Source: an uncultured Actinomycetes bacterium
Lineage (GTDB): Bacteria > Actinomycetota > Acidimicrobiia > Acidimicrobiales > RAAP-2
Assembly (NCBI GenBank): GCA_903893955.1
Contig: CAITOG010000215.1
Coordinates: 1 to 5,568, forward strand
Length of the DNA stretch: 5,568 bases
Direction: 5' to 3'
The translations under genes were made by a program, and so were the position numbers. This document shows positions 1-5,568 of this stretch, piece after piece (position 1 is the stretch's first letter; each line of letters starts with the position of its first letter). The notes beneath the pieces were generated by a model. The model was not told the DNA's origin. It worked only from the letters and a program-made list of their open reading frames with translations, and did no database searches.

Positions 1-2267
1 CCGAGGCCCACCATCGCTGCCACGGCTGTCGCGGCAGGCGCGAGGACCACCAGCAGATCAGGAGCGAAAGGTCCCACGCCGCCACGGCTTGCCAGAAGCG
101 ACAGCGCATAGGCCATGATCGCGATGCCGGCGAGTCGAGACGTCAGCGAGAAGCGGCCAGCTCGAGCGACGAGGAGCGGGACCACTGCGGCGGCAGGAAG
201 CAGCCACGAGAGCGGTCCCGAGACGTTCGGTCCGACGGCGAATCTGAGCAGGCCACCAAGCCCCGGCTGACTCCACGGTGCGCCAGCGGTCCCGAAGATG
301 GCCAACCCGCCTCCACCGGCGAGGACCGCTTGGATGGTGAGTGGCGCCAAGAGGATGACGGCGATACCCACGGCGAGGAGAGACCCGCGCAGGCCCGAGA
401 GCGGACGGGCTCCCCCGGCAGCTGCGCTCGCGGCAGCGATGCCGAACACGGCAAGCAGCGCAACGATCAAGAAGGCAGGTGCGAGCGCTCCCACGAACGC
501 GAGCAGCAGCGAGAGGCCGGCGATCTGGCCCTGGCGCGAGGCCCGCCAACCCTTTACACCGCGCGCGGCCGGCTCGCCGAACGGCTGCTCAAAGGGCACG
601 ACCGAGGCCATGGCGAGGAGGCGACGGATCAGGAAGGGTGTGGCGCCAAGCGCTGCAGCTGCCCCGACATCGCCAGCCGCGATGATGTCCGGTCCGAGCG
701 CGAGCCCCGCAAACGCCGCCGCAGCCAGCAATCTGGCTCGACTCGATGCGACTGGCGTCAACAATCTCGAGGTTCCCCATGCACCCAACGGAATCGCAAG
801 CAGCAAGATGAGCCGGATCGTGGCCCCCATCTGCCCGAACGTGAGTGTGCCGAGCAGTCCGAGCGAGAGGTAGCCGGGATGGCCAGGCGCGCCGTTGCCG
901 AGGCCGGCTGGCTGCCAGCTGGCGAAGGCCTGGTGCCACACCGCCGACCACGATCCCATCGGGACGAGCTGGCCGAGGAGCGGCAGGCGCTGGCCGATGA
1001 GGTTGCGCGACCCGATCAGGTAGACGATGGCGACCACGCCACCGAGCCCGAAGATCGAGCGGGTGCTCGCCAGACGTCGGCGGCTACCGCGCCGGCCAGC
1101 ACGACGCCCGAGATCATCGAGCTCGTCGAACCCCTCGTCGTCGCTGAAAGCGCCGCCGAAGCTGGCTGTCAGCTCAGGGACGTCCTCGTCGTCGATCTCG
1201 TTCTCCGCTTCGCCTCGGGCGACGTGGAACCCCTGGTTGAGCATCACCACGAGGAACTGGCGAGCTCTTGTGGCGCCGCGCTGCTGCAGTGAGCGGATCG
1301 TCCGGTCAGAGGTGGTCCGCTGCGACGCTGCCGCACGTCGAGTGGCGCGTTCGACCTTTCGCTCTCGCCACCAGCTGCGCCACGACTCGCGGATGTCGAC
1401 CGCTCGCTCGGAGTCCTGGCCAACTAGGGCGACGACGATCTCTGCCGCATTGAGCACGAGCAGGAGGGCGATGGTCCAGATCCGCTGCGCAATGCCCCAG
1501 CAGGTGAGCAGGGTACGGATCTCGTTACGGCGACGCAAGCGCGACAGGCTCGGAGGACCGTCTTCGCCGGCCGGGGTCGCAAGCACCCGGTCCCCTGAGG
1601 CCAGGCGCTCTGCGTGCGCCACTCGAGCTTGCGGCGCGCACACGATACGGGCGCCGACGAGGTGGGCGCGCCAACAGAACTCGAGGTCGTCGCCCATCGC
1701 AACATAGCGCTCGTCGAAGCCCCCGAGCTGGCGCAGCAGGTCGTCGCGGACCAGCGTGACCCCGCCTGGCGCCACGAAGACGTCACGAACAGCATCGTGC
1801 TGCCCCTGATCGAACTCCCCTGGCTGCACACGCTCGATCACGGTCCCAAAGCGGTCAACGCTCTGGCCAACGTGCAGCAGCACAGAGCGGTCATCAATAT
1901 CGACCACCTTCGGCGTGACGATGCCAGCGTTGGACCGGAAGGCCTCCTCGACGAGCAGGTGGACCGCGTCGCTATCGAGCACCACGTCGTCGTGGCACAG
2001 GAGGAAGAATGACGCCCCCTCAATCTTGCCCATCGCCTCGTTCACGGCTGCCCCGAAGCCTCGGTCCTCCTCGAGCATGGCGACGAAAGCACCTGGAGCC
2101 GCCTCGGCCACCCGGGCCGCTGCAGCCTTGCCTCCGCGACCGACGAGGACCAGAATGCTCAGCTCTGCGTAGTCCTGCTCGCGCAAGGAAACGAGGGTTC
2201 GCTCGAGGTAGCCGTCGGGTTCAGAGGCCACCACAACAGCGACGACTGACGGGGCGCGCGTCTCCAT
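1..2267 (-). CDS. GT2 glycosyltransferase fused to a polytopic membrane domain (C-terminus beyond window)
   Basis: Reading leftward from the ATG at 2267 there is no stop for 755 codons, so the gene leaves the window. Residues 1-250 are a GT-A (family 2) fold: a VVAVVVAS strand near residue 9, RGFGAAVNEA at 69-78, the metal-binding LLCHDDVVLDSD at 89-100 (D94 aligns with the Asp of the usual NPD motif), GGFDE at 182-186, and GDDLEFCWR at 192-200, where D194 is the likely catalytic base. A membrane helix follows at about 263-283. A highly charged linker (284-404) comes next, then about nine or ten hydrophobic segments from 405 to the edge (for example 405-419, 484-499, 582-613, 628-645, 738-754). 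Such proteins probably act on polyprenyl-linked sugars at the cytoplasmic membrane; sugar and acceptor are not readable. The start is supported by GAAGG just upstream. The loop after the second strand reads LVLVGRGG, lacking the Asp usual in GT2 enzymes. The membrane part loosely recalls GT-C enzymes such as AftD, which is inference only. Confidence 0.88.
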   Translation of the reverse strand, partial: METRAPSVVAVVVASEPDGYLERTLVSLREQDYAELSILVLVGRGGKAAAARVAEAAPGAFVAMLEEDRGFGAAVNEAMGKIEGASFFLLCHDDVVLDSDAVHLLVEEAFRSNAGIVTPKVVDIDDRSVLLHVGQSVDRFGTVIERVQPGEFDQGQHDAVRDVFVAPGGVTLVRDDLLRQLGGFDERYVAMGDDLEFCWRAHLVGARIVCAPQARVAHAERLASGDRVLATPAGEDGPPSLSRLRRRNEIRTLLTCWGIAQRIWTIALLLVLNAAEIVVALVGQDSERAVDIRESWRSWWRERKVERATRRAAASQRTTSDRTIRSLQQRGATRARQFLVVMLNQGFHVARGEAENEIDDEDVPELTASFGGAFSDDEGFDELDDLGRRAGRRGSRRRLASTRSIFGLGGVVAIVYLIGSRNLIGQRLPLLGQLVPMGSWSAVWHQAFASWQPAGLGNGAPGHPGYLSLGLLGTLTFGQMGATIRLILLLAIPLGAWGTSRLLTPVASSRARLLAAAAFAGLALGPDIIAAGDVGAAAALGATPFLIRRLLAMASVVPFEQPFGEPAARGVKGWRASRQGQIAGLSLLLAFVGALAPAFLIVALLAVFGIAAASAAAGGARPLSGLRGSLLAVGIAVILLAPLTIQAVLAGGGGLAIFGTAGAPWSQPGLGGLLRFAVGPNVSGPLSWLLPAAAVVPLLVARAGRFSLTSRLAGIAIMAYALSLLASRGGVGPFAPDLLVVLAPAATAVAAMVGL

Positions 2268-2270
2268 GGG

Positions 2271-2276
2271 ACCTTC
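2271..2276 (-). promoter_or_regulatory. Ribosome binding site of the GT2/membrane gene
   Basis: On the minus strand GAAGGT lies three bases before the ATG at 2267. It supports that start. No equally good site was seen further upstream. I found no convincing -10/-35 pair for this gene in the intergenic region. Confidence 0.55.
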
Positions 2277-2310
2277 ACGCTACCCAACAAACACGGCGCC
2301 TCTGGGGTGC

Positions 2311-2339
2311 TTGCAATTGTTTAACACTTCCTATACAGT
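2311..2339 (+). promoter_or_regulatory. Putative sigma-70-type promoter for the Lys/Ala-rich protein
   Basis: TTGCAA (2311-2316) as -35 and TACAGT (2334-2339) as -10 are separated by 17 bases; the -10 fits the TANNNT form common in actinobacteria. An overlapping TATACA at 2332 gives a 15-base spacer and is a poorer choice. The patch 2311-2349 has 13 G or C in 39 bases, much lower than the surrounding coding DNA. Transcription would begin near 2346. This is a prediction by eye. Confidence 0.5.
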
Positions 2340-2346
2340 TGTGTAT
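2333..2346. promoter_or_regulatory. Inverted repeat over the predicted -10 (possible operator)
   Basis: ATACA-GTTG-TGTAT forms perfect 5-base arms around a 4-base centre. It covers the predicted -10 and reaches the predicted start site, which is where repressors commonly bind. No regulator gene lies in the window. At this length the repeat could be chance in AT-rich DNA. Confidence 0.3.
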
Positions 2347-2348
2347 GA

Positions 2349-2365
2349 GCCGGGAAGAGCCCGGC
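2349..2365 (+). other. 5'-UTR hairpin (GCCGGG / CCCGGC)
   Basis: A perfect 6-bp GC stem (2349-2354 with 2360-2365) closes a 5-base loop, AAGAG. It lies just after the predicted transcription start of the Lys/Ala-rich gene and 10 bases before a possible leader ORF. It may stabilise the mRNA 5' end or modulate elongation. No T-run follows, so I do not call it a terminator. Confidence 0.4.
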
Positions 2366-2374
2366 AGGGATCGC

Positions 2375-2416
2375 ATGAAAACGGCGAACCAGAGGAAGGA
2401 GCCCCCCAATGGCTGA
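2375..2416 (+). CDS. Possible 13-residue leader ORF overlapping the next start
   Basis: ATG at 2375 opens a 13-codon frame, MKTANQRKEPPNG, ending at TGA 2414-2416, eight bases into the downstream gene that starts at 2409, in a different frame. AGGGA at 2366-2370 is a modest Shine-Dalgarno 4 bases ahead. The strong Shine-Dalgarno of the main gene lies inside this frame. Translation of the leader could therefore affect initiation at 2409. No run of a single regulatory amino acid marks it as a classic attenuator peptide, and it may be chance. Confidence 0.2.
   Translation: MKTANQRKEPPNG
2394..2401 (+). promoter_or_regulatory. Strong ribosome binding site of the Lys/Ala-rich gene
   Basis: GGAAGGAG lies 7 bases before the ATG at 2409, a near-ideal sequence and spacing. 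It fixes that start and suggests high expression. It is the strongest Shine-Dalgarno site seen in the window. Confidence 0.8.
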
Positions 2417-2852
2417 AAACACGACGAAGAAGACCACGGCGCAGGCCAAGAGCAGCGCTACCAAGGCCGCCAAGAAGGCGACTGAGCAGGCCCCGAAGAA
2501 TGCCAAGGACGCCGCCAACACGGTGATCGGCCTCGGCGTTCTGGGTGTCAACAAGGTCCAGTCTTCGATGCGCGACATCATGAAGACCGTGAAGGCGGAC
2601 GAGATGCAGGGCCGCCTCAACAAGGTCGTCGAGCACGCTGCCGACGCCGCCCGCAACACCAGCAAGTCGACCACCAAGGTCGTTGCTCGGGCCGACGAGA
2701 GCATCGAGGCTGCGATCAACCGCTTCGAGGCGAGTTTCGAGCAGTACGAGGACAAGCTCCCCGCACAGGCTCGGGACCTCTCCAAGAAGGCTCGTGAGAC
2801 CGGTCGCAAGACCCGTGAGCAGGTTCGTCAGCGGGTGCTCAGCGCCAGCTGA
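2409..2852 (+). CDS. Lys/Ala-rich helical protein, phasin- or HBHA-like in character, function unknown
   Basis: The product has 147 residues. It contains 18 Lys and 11 Arg against 11 Glu and 7 Asp, so it is net basic, and it has no Cys or Trp. Residues 5-36 are an almost uncharged-hydrophobic-free tract of Lys, Ala, Thr and Ser. A short Gly/hydrophobic stretch, VIGLGVLGV, follows at 39-47. The rest looks like amphipathic helix with 3-4 heptad spacing: V47/V50/M54/I57/V61, then I99/I103/F106/F110/Y113/L117. The C-terminus (122-142) is Arg/Lys-rich. There is no signal peptide or full-length membrane helix. I recognise no specific family. The overall character recalls phasins and mycobacterial heparin-binding hemagglutinin, except that the Lys/Ala tract is N-terminal rather than C-terminal. 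A DNA-binding histone-like role is an alternative. It is monocistronic, with its own promoter, a strong ribosome site and a terminator, and is divergent from the GT2 gene and convergent with the SDR gene. Confidence 0.85.
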   Translation: MAENTTKKTTAQAKSSATKAAKKATEQAPKNAKDAANTVIGLGVLGVNKVQSSMRDIMKTVKADEMQGRLNKVVEHAADAARNTSKSTTKVVARADESIEAAINRFEASFEQYEDKLPAQARDLSKKARETGRKTREQVRQRVLSAS

Positions 2853-2854
2853 CC

Positions 2855-2878
2855 CACAGCCTGGCCCCCTTGGCTGTG
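2855..2878. terminator. First hairpin after the Lys/Ala-rich gene
   Basis: CACAGCC (2855-2861) pairs with GGCTGTG (2872-2878), a perfect 7-bp stem with a 10-base loop, starting two bases after the stop codon. No T-run follows. It lies three bases before the larger hairpin, and probably assists termination or protects the mRNA 3' end. Confidence 0.45.
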
Positions 2879-2881
2879 CCA

Positions 2882-2918
2882 GAAACGAGCGGTCCCTCCT
2901 CGAGGGGCCGCTCGTTTC
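2882..2918. terminator. Bidirectional terminator hairpin between convergent genes
   Basis: Bases 2882-2898 pair with 2902-2918: 17 pairs with one T-G wobble (2893/2907) and a CTC loop (2899-2901). The lower stem is GAAACGAGCGG against CCGCTCGTTTC. The closing AAA/TTT pairs give a short T-run on either strand, but no long U-tract follows, as is common for actinobacterial terminators. It sits 30 bases after the plus-strand stop (2852) and 11 bases before the minus-strand stop (2929), so it can serve both genes. Confidence 0.85.
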
Positions 2919-2928
2919 GCGTCCAAGC

Positions 2929-3816
2929 TCAGGTGCGGAAGGATTCGAGCACGTCGGCCAAGGTCGCCTCGAGCGGAATGCGTGGCGACCATCCCGTCGC
3001 CTCGCGGAGGCGACCAGCGTCACCTCTCAGCACCGGGACGTCCACTGGGCGGATCAAGGCAGGGTCCTCGACGAACTCAAGGTCTGCGCCCGCAAGCGTG
3101 AGCAGCGACGCGGCGATCTCAGCGATCGACACGTCGACCCCGCTGGCCACGTTGTAGACCTCACCGGCAGCGCCCTTCTCCACGAGGAGTCGATAGGCGA
3201 CGACCACGTCGCGCACGTCGGTGAAGTCACGCCGGGTCGTCAGGGTGCCGACCGTGAGGGTCGTCGCGCCAGACTCCTTCGCGTCGACGATCCTCTTCGC
3301 CAGCGCAGGGACTGCAAAGGCCGGCGCCTGGCCGGGGCCGACGTGGTTGAACGGGCGGACGACGATCACCCGCTGGCCGAAGCCGCGAGCTGCCTGCAGT
3401 GCTACCTGCTCTGCCGCCGCCTTGGATGCTGCGTAGGGCGACGCTGGTCGAACTTCAGACACCTCTGAGAGCGGCAGCTCATTGGGTGTCACGATCCCAT
3501 AGACCTCGGCAGACGAGATCGCGAGCACGGTGGCATCGGGCACGTGGCGGCGGGCAGCAGCCAGAACATTGCCAGTCCCAACAACGTTGACCGTGAGCAC
3601 CTTCGAGGGATCGAGCCAAGAGTCACCCACGTGGGCAAGTGCTGCGAGGTGGTAGATGGCATCCGGCTGCACGTCCTTGATGCGAGCGGAGATGGAGTCG
3701 AGGTCGGTGATGTCTGTCTCGAGGTCGCAGATCTCGACCTCGTCACCTGACCGCTCGAGCAGCGCCGAGAGATAGTGGCCGACGAAGCCCCCGCCGCCCG
3801 TGATGAGTGCTCGCAT
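2929..3816 (-). CDS. NAD(P)-dependent SDR sugar-nucleotide enzyme, probable GDP-6-deoxy-D-mannose reductase (Rmd-like)
   Basis: This 295-residue extended SDR likely reduces the 4-keto group of GDP-4-dehydro-6-deoxy-D-mannose to give GDP-D-rhamnose in the cytoplasm. The Rossmann motif TGGGGFVG is at 6-13, D31 ends the second strand, DITD is at 35-38, HLAA at 56-59, SSAEVYG at 101-107, and the catalytic YAASK at 128-132. RPFNHVGPGQ (154-163), RRDFTDVRDVV (195-205) and the tail RPVDVPVLRGD (256-266) followed by GW (275-276) are, from memory, characteristic of Rmd and related GDP-mannose-derived enzymes. The length also fits Rmd rather than the longer GDP-mannose 4,6-dehydratase. The ATG at 3816 is chosen because the dinucleotide-binding motif begins at once; the frame stays open upstream to 3996 but that stretch overlaps the preceding gene and is low-complexity. 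The upstream glycosyltransferase stops 10 bases before, so this is the last gene of the operon. No dehydratase partner is visible. A different epimerase or reductase specificity is possible. Confidence 0.85.
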   Translation of the reverse strand: MRALITGGGGFVGHYLSALLERSGDEVEICDLETDITDLDSISARIKDVQPDAIYHLAALAHVGDSWLDPSKVLTVNVVGTGNVLAAARRHVPDATVLAISSAEVYGIVTPNELPLSEVSEVRPASPYAASKAAAEQVALQAARGFGQRVIVVRPFNHVGPGQAPAFAVPALAKRIVDAKESGATTLTVGTLTTRRDFTDVRDVVVAYRLLVEKGAAGEVYNVASGVDVSIAEIAASLLTLAGADLEFVEDPALIRPVDVPVLRGDAGRLREATGWSPRIPLEATLADVLESFRT

Positions 3817-3826
3817 CCGTCGAACC

Positions 3827-4987
3827 CTAGTGCGACGGGTCGCGTGGCGACATCTGCCCACACGCGATCCGGTAGGCCTCGACATGTCGGGCGGCTGCAG
3901 CGGCCCAGGTGGCTGGGGACGCTTGGGTGAGGCCGAGCTCTCGGCGCCGGCCGAGCTCCTCGGATGAAGCACCGAGGACCTCGGCGATCGCTTCACTCAG
4001 CGAGTCAACATCACCGGCCTCCACGAGCCACGGTGCCTCACCACACAGATCCGCCATCACCGAGCCAGCCGTCGTGATGAGGGGACAGCCACATGCCAGT
4101 GCTTCGAGCGCCGGCAGCCCGAAGCCCTCATCGAGCGAGGGGTACGCGACCGCTGCAGCACTCCTGAGCAGCGCCGGCACGCTGTCGTCTCGGACATAAC
4201 CGAGCTGCACGATGCGGTCCGCTGCTGGGGAGCTCTCGATGGCGCGGTCGATCTCCTCGACGCCCCATCCCCGCTGGCCGGCGAGGACCAGCTCATCGAG
4301 TGCGCCTGTGACGAGGTGCGGCGATGCCGCGGCGATCAATGTGGTCACACCCTTGCGAGGCTCGAGCGTGCCAAGGGCGACGATCCTGCGAGCCAGAGGA
4401 TCGAGGCCGAGCGATTCGAGAGCGGCGGCGTCAGCTCCCGGTGTCGGCGGCATCGGCTGGAACCTGTCGTGGTCGATCCCATGGGTGGCGACGACGACCG
4501 GGACCTCCACAGCGACGTTGCGAACGAGGTCATCTGCTGTTCGCTGCGACACGCACACGAGGCAGCCCGCCTCACGGGCAGCTCGCTCGATGGCGTGGCG
4601 GAAGAACCGGACCTTCGCTGCCTCGTGGACCTCCGGGCGATCGAAGAAGGTCAGATCGTGAATCGTGACCACGACCGGTGTTCGCCTCGTGGTGGGCATC
4701 GTGTAGTGCGGGCCGTGGTGCACATCCACCCCGAGCCGGTCGATCCTGCGACCGAGGAGGAGCCGCTCGTAACCGAGCCTCATCACCGTCGAGTTTGGAA
4801 CTGCAGGTACGACGGCGCCCGCACCCAGCGCCGCCATCCGCTCGACGTCTCCTCGGCGAGCGATCAACTGCAGCGTCAGGTCGTCTCGCTTCCCGAGCGC
4901 TCGCGCCAGCTCGATGGTGTAGCGACCTGCACCCGCCGGCGTCAGGGGAACCGCGCTGACGTCCAGGCTCACGTCCAACAAGCTCAT
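3827..4987 (-). CDS. GT4-family (GT-B) glycosyltransferase, mannosyltransferase-like
   Basis: This complete 386-residue retaining glycosyltransferase would transfer a sugar from a nucleotide donor in the cytoplasm. The N-terminal acceptor half has the Gly-rich loop PAGAGRYTIELARAL (17-31), DVHHGPHYTMP (88-98) and TIHDLTFFDRPE (108-119). The donor half starts near 200 with ALGTLEPRKG (204-213), whose Arg and Lys normally contact the donor phosphates. It contains the E-x7-E signature in DEGFGLPALEA, with E287 and E295. The TPAGAGRY and HHGPHYTMP features resemble mannosyl- and rhamnosyltransferases of O-antigen and mannan clusters, so GDP-mannose or GDP-rhamnose is a likely donor (inference). 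The ATG at 4987 overlaps the upstream stop as ATGA, favouring translational coupling. An in-frame extension to 5035 is rejected because the family fold begins at MSLLDVSLDVSA. It ends 10 bases before the SDR gene. Confidence 0.88.
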   Translation of the reverse strand: MSLLDVSLDVSAVPLTPAGAGRYTIELARALGKRDDLTLQLIARRGDVERMAALGAGAVVPAVPNSTVMRLGYERLLLGRRIDRLGVDVHHGPHYTMPTTRRTPVVVTIHDLTFFDRPEVHEAAKVRFFRHAIERAAREAGCLVCVSQRTADDLVRNVAVEVPVVVATHGIDHDRFQPMPPTPGADAAALESLGLDPLARRIVALGTLEPRKGVTTLIAAASPHLVTGALDELVLAGQRGWGVEEIDRAIESSPAADRIVQLGYVRDDSVPALLRSAAAVAYPSLDEGFGLPALEALACGCPLITTAGSVMADLCGEAPWLVEAGDVDSLSEAIAEVLGASSEELGRRRELGLTQASPATWAAAAARHVEAYRIACGQMSPRDPSH

Positions 4988-5568
4988 CGAATCGCCCGCC
5001 AGAGGGCGAGGTGCGCAGCAGCCACATCCACCCATCGATGGCGCCCAGCAAACGTCATCCCGGCTCCGCTTGCCTCAGCCTGTGCCGCACGACCTGCGCC
5101 GAGAAGGACAAGCCCATCGACGATGGCATCGTCGTCGTCCGGCTCGACGAGGGACACGACCGGAGCCGTCGCCATCGAGGGCGTGGTCGACGATGCCACG
5201 ACAGGCGCGCCGTGGGCCATCGCCTCAAGAGGTGGCAATCCGAACCCCTCACTCATCGGCACATAGACGAATCCCTCACACTGCGCCAGGAGAGCAGCCA
5301 GCACCCCATCGCTCACCTGACCGAGCAGGTGGACCCTGCTTGAAGCCTCGAGAGCGCCTCCCCATCCGACTGGACCCACGACCACGAGGTCAGGGACCGA
5401 AGACGACCGTTCCTGCGCACGAGCGTGCGCCGAGACCAGCCGGGCCAGGTTCTTGCGTGGCTCGAGCGTCGACACGCTGAGGAGGAACGCGTCAGACACC
5501 CCCGTTGCAGCAAGAATCTCACTCGCCTGCGTGGGAGATGGTGGCGGGAGGTGGTCGGCCCCTTCGCC
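4984..5568 (-). CDS. GT4-family glycosyltransferase, C-terminal half (N-terminus beyond window)
   Basis: The frame is open to the right edge, showing 194 residues of a GT-B glycosyltransferase. ADHLPPPSP lies at visible residues 4-12, the donor-site LSVSTLEPRKNLARL at 30-44, and the E-x7-E signature in SEGFGLPPLEA (E107 and E115). The GTG at 5499 is not the start: recognisable GT4 sequence continues upstream of it to the edge, so the N-terminal acceptor half lies outside. It matches the downstream GT4 enzyme in motif order (TLEPRK, then EGFGLPxLEA), suggesting related tandem genes that add successive or alternative residues to one glycan. The visible frame is intact. Its stop TGA (4986-4984) overlaps the next ATG. 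Donor and acceptor cannot be read from this part. Confidence 0.88.
   Translation of the reverse strand, partial: GEGADHLPPPSPTQASEILAATGVSDAFLLSVSTLEPRKNLARLVSAHARAQERSSSVPDLVVVGPVGWGGALEASSRVHLLGQVSDGVLAALLAQCEGFVYVPMSEGFGLPPLEAMAHGAPVVASSTTPSMATAPVVSLVEPDDDDAIVDGLVLLGAGRAAQAEASGAGMTFAGRHRWVDVAAAHLALWRAIR

Noticed and set aside
1141..1202. Repetitive GTC/CTC/GAT-rich stretch as a DNA repeat
   Set aside because: It is explained by the Asp/Glu-rich linker it encodes and is not a regular tandem repeat.
330..1292. Plus-strand open frame of 320 codons
   Set aside because: It lies wholly antisense to the GT2/membrane gene, has low-complexity Arg/Glu/Gly-rich sequence with no motif, and is expected opposite GC-rich coding DNA.
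1424..1831. Minus-strand frame of 135 codons and similar short minus frames at 58-549 and 589-951
   Set aside because: They overlap the GT2/membrane frame on the same strand in other phases. The GT2 frame is continuous and carries family motifs.
2268..2310. Promoter for the minus-strand GT2 gene
   Set aside because: No -10/-35 pair with acceptable spacing was visible on the minus strand. TAGCGT near 2278-2283 lies too close to the ribosome site.
2331..3023. Minus-strand frame of 230 codons opposite the Lys/Ala-rich gene
   Set aside because: It spans the terminator and promoter regions and mirrors the plus-strand gene, which has a strong ribosome site and a coherent composition.
3817..3996. 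N-terminal extension of the SDR protein to an upstream start
   Set aside because: The added 60 residues are Pro/Arg/Ser-rich and overlap the upstream glycosyltransferase. The Rossmann motif begins directly at the ATG at 3816.
4316..5266. Plus-strand open frame of 316 codons
   Set aside because: Antisense to the two GT4 genes, whose motifs are clear. Its translation shows no recognisable domain.
5497..5499. GTG as start of the right-hand GT4 gene
   Set aside because: The frame continues open to the window edge with GT4-like sequence, so this is an internal Val codon of a truncated gene.

Overview
The window is GC-rich, gene-dense bacterial DNA. Its codons mostly end in G or C, its proteins are rich in Ala, Arg and Val, and intergenic gaps are short. 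Together with the type of glycosyltransferases present, this points to an actinomycete-like organism. The large membrane glycosyltransferase looks to me like a family common in Actinomycetota, perhaps Acidimicrobiia, but I cannot place the species.

Layout: (1) On the minus strand from 2267 to the left edge is one uninterrupted frame of 755 codons. It encodes a GT2 glycosyltransferase domain fused to a polytopic membrane region and runs off the window. (2) 2268-2408 is a divergent intergenic region with an AT-rich promoter-like patch, an inverted repeat over the predicted -10, a hairpin, a possible 13-codon leader ORF and a strong Shine-Dalgarno site. (3) On the plus strand, 2409-2852 encodes a 147-residue Lys/Ala-rich, cysteine-free helical protein. 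(4) 2853-2928 holds two tandem hairpins, the second a 17-bp stem able to end transcription from both sides. (5) On the minus strand, transcribed right to left, is a tight operon: a partial GT4 glycosyltransferase (5568-4984), a complete GT4 glycosyltransferase (4987-3827, overlapping by ATGA), and an SDR enzyme (3816-2929) closest to GDP-6-deoxy-D-mannose reductase (Rmd).

Taken together this is part of a cell-envelope polysaccharide locus. The SDR would supply a GDP-linked 6-deoxyhexose (GDP-D-rhamnose if the Rmd call is right). The two GT4 enzymes would add mannose- or rhamnose-type sugars on the cytoplasmic face. The GT2/membrane protein would handle a lipid-linked intermediate at the membrane. 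The small helical protein sits in its own transcription unit between them and is the least explained element. I found no mobile element, CRISPR, tRNA or rRNA. No gene-free stretch exceeds 141 bases.
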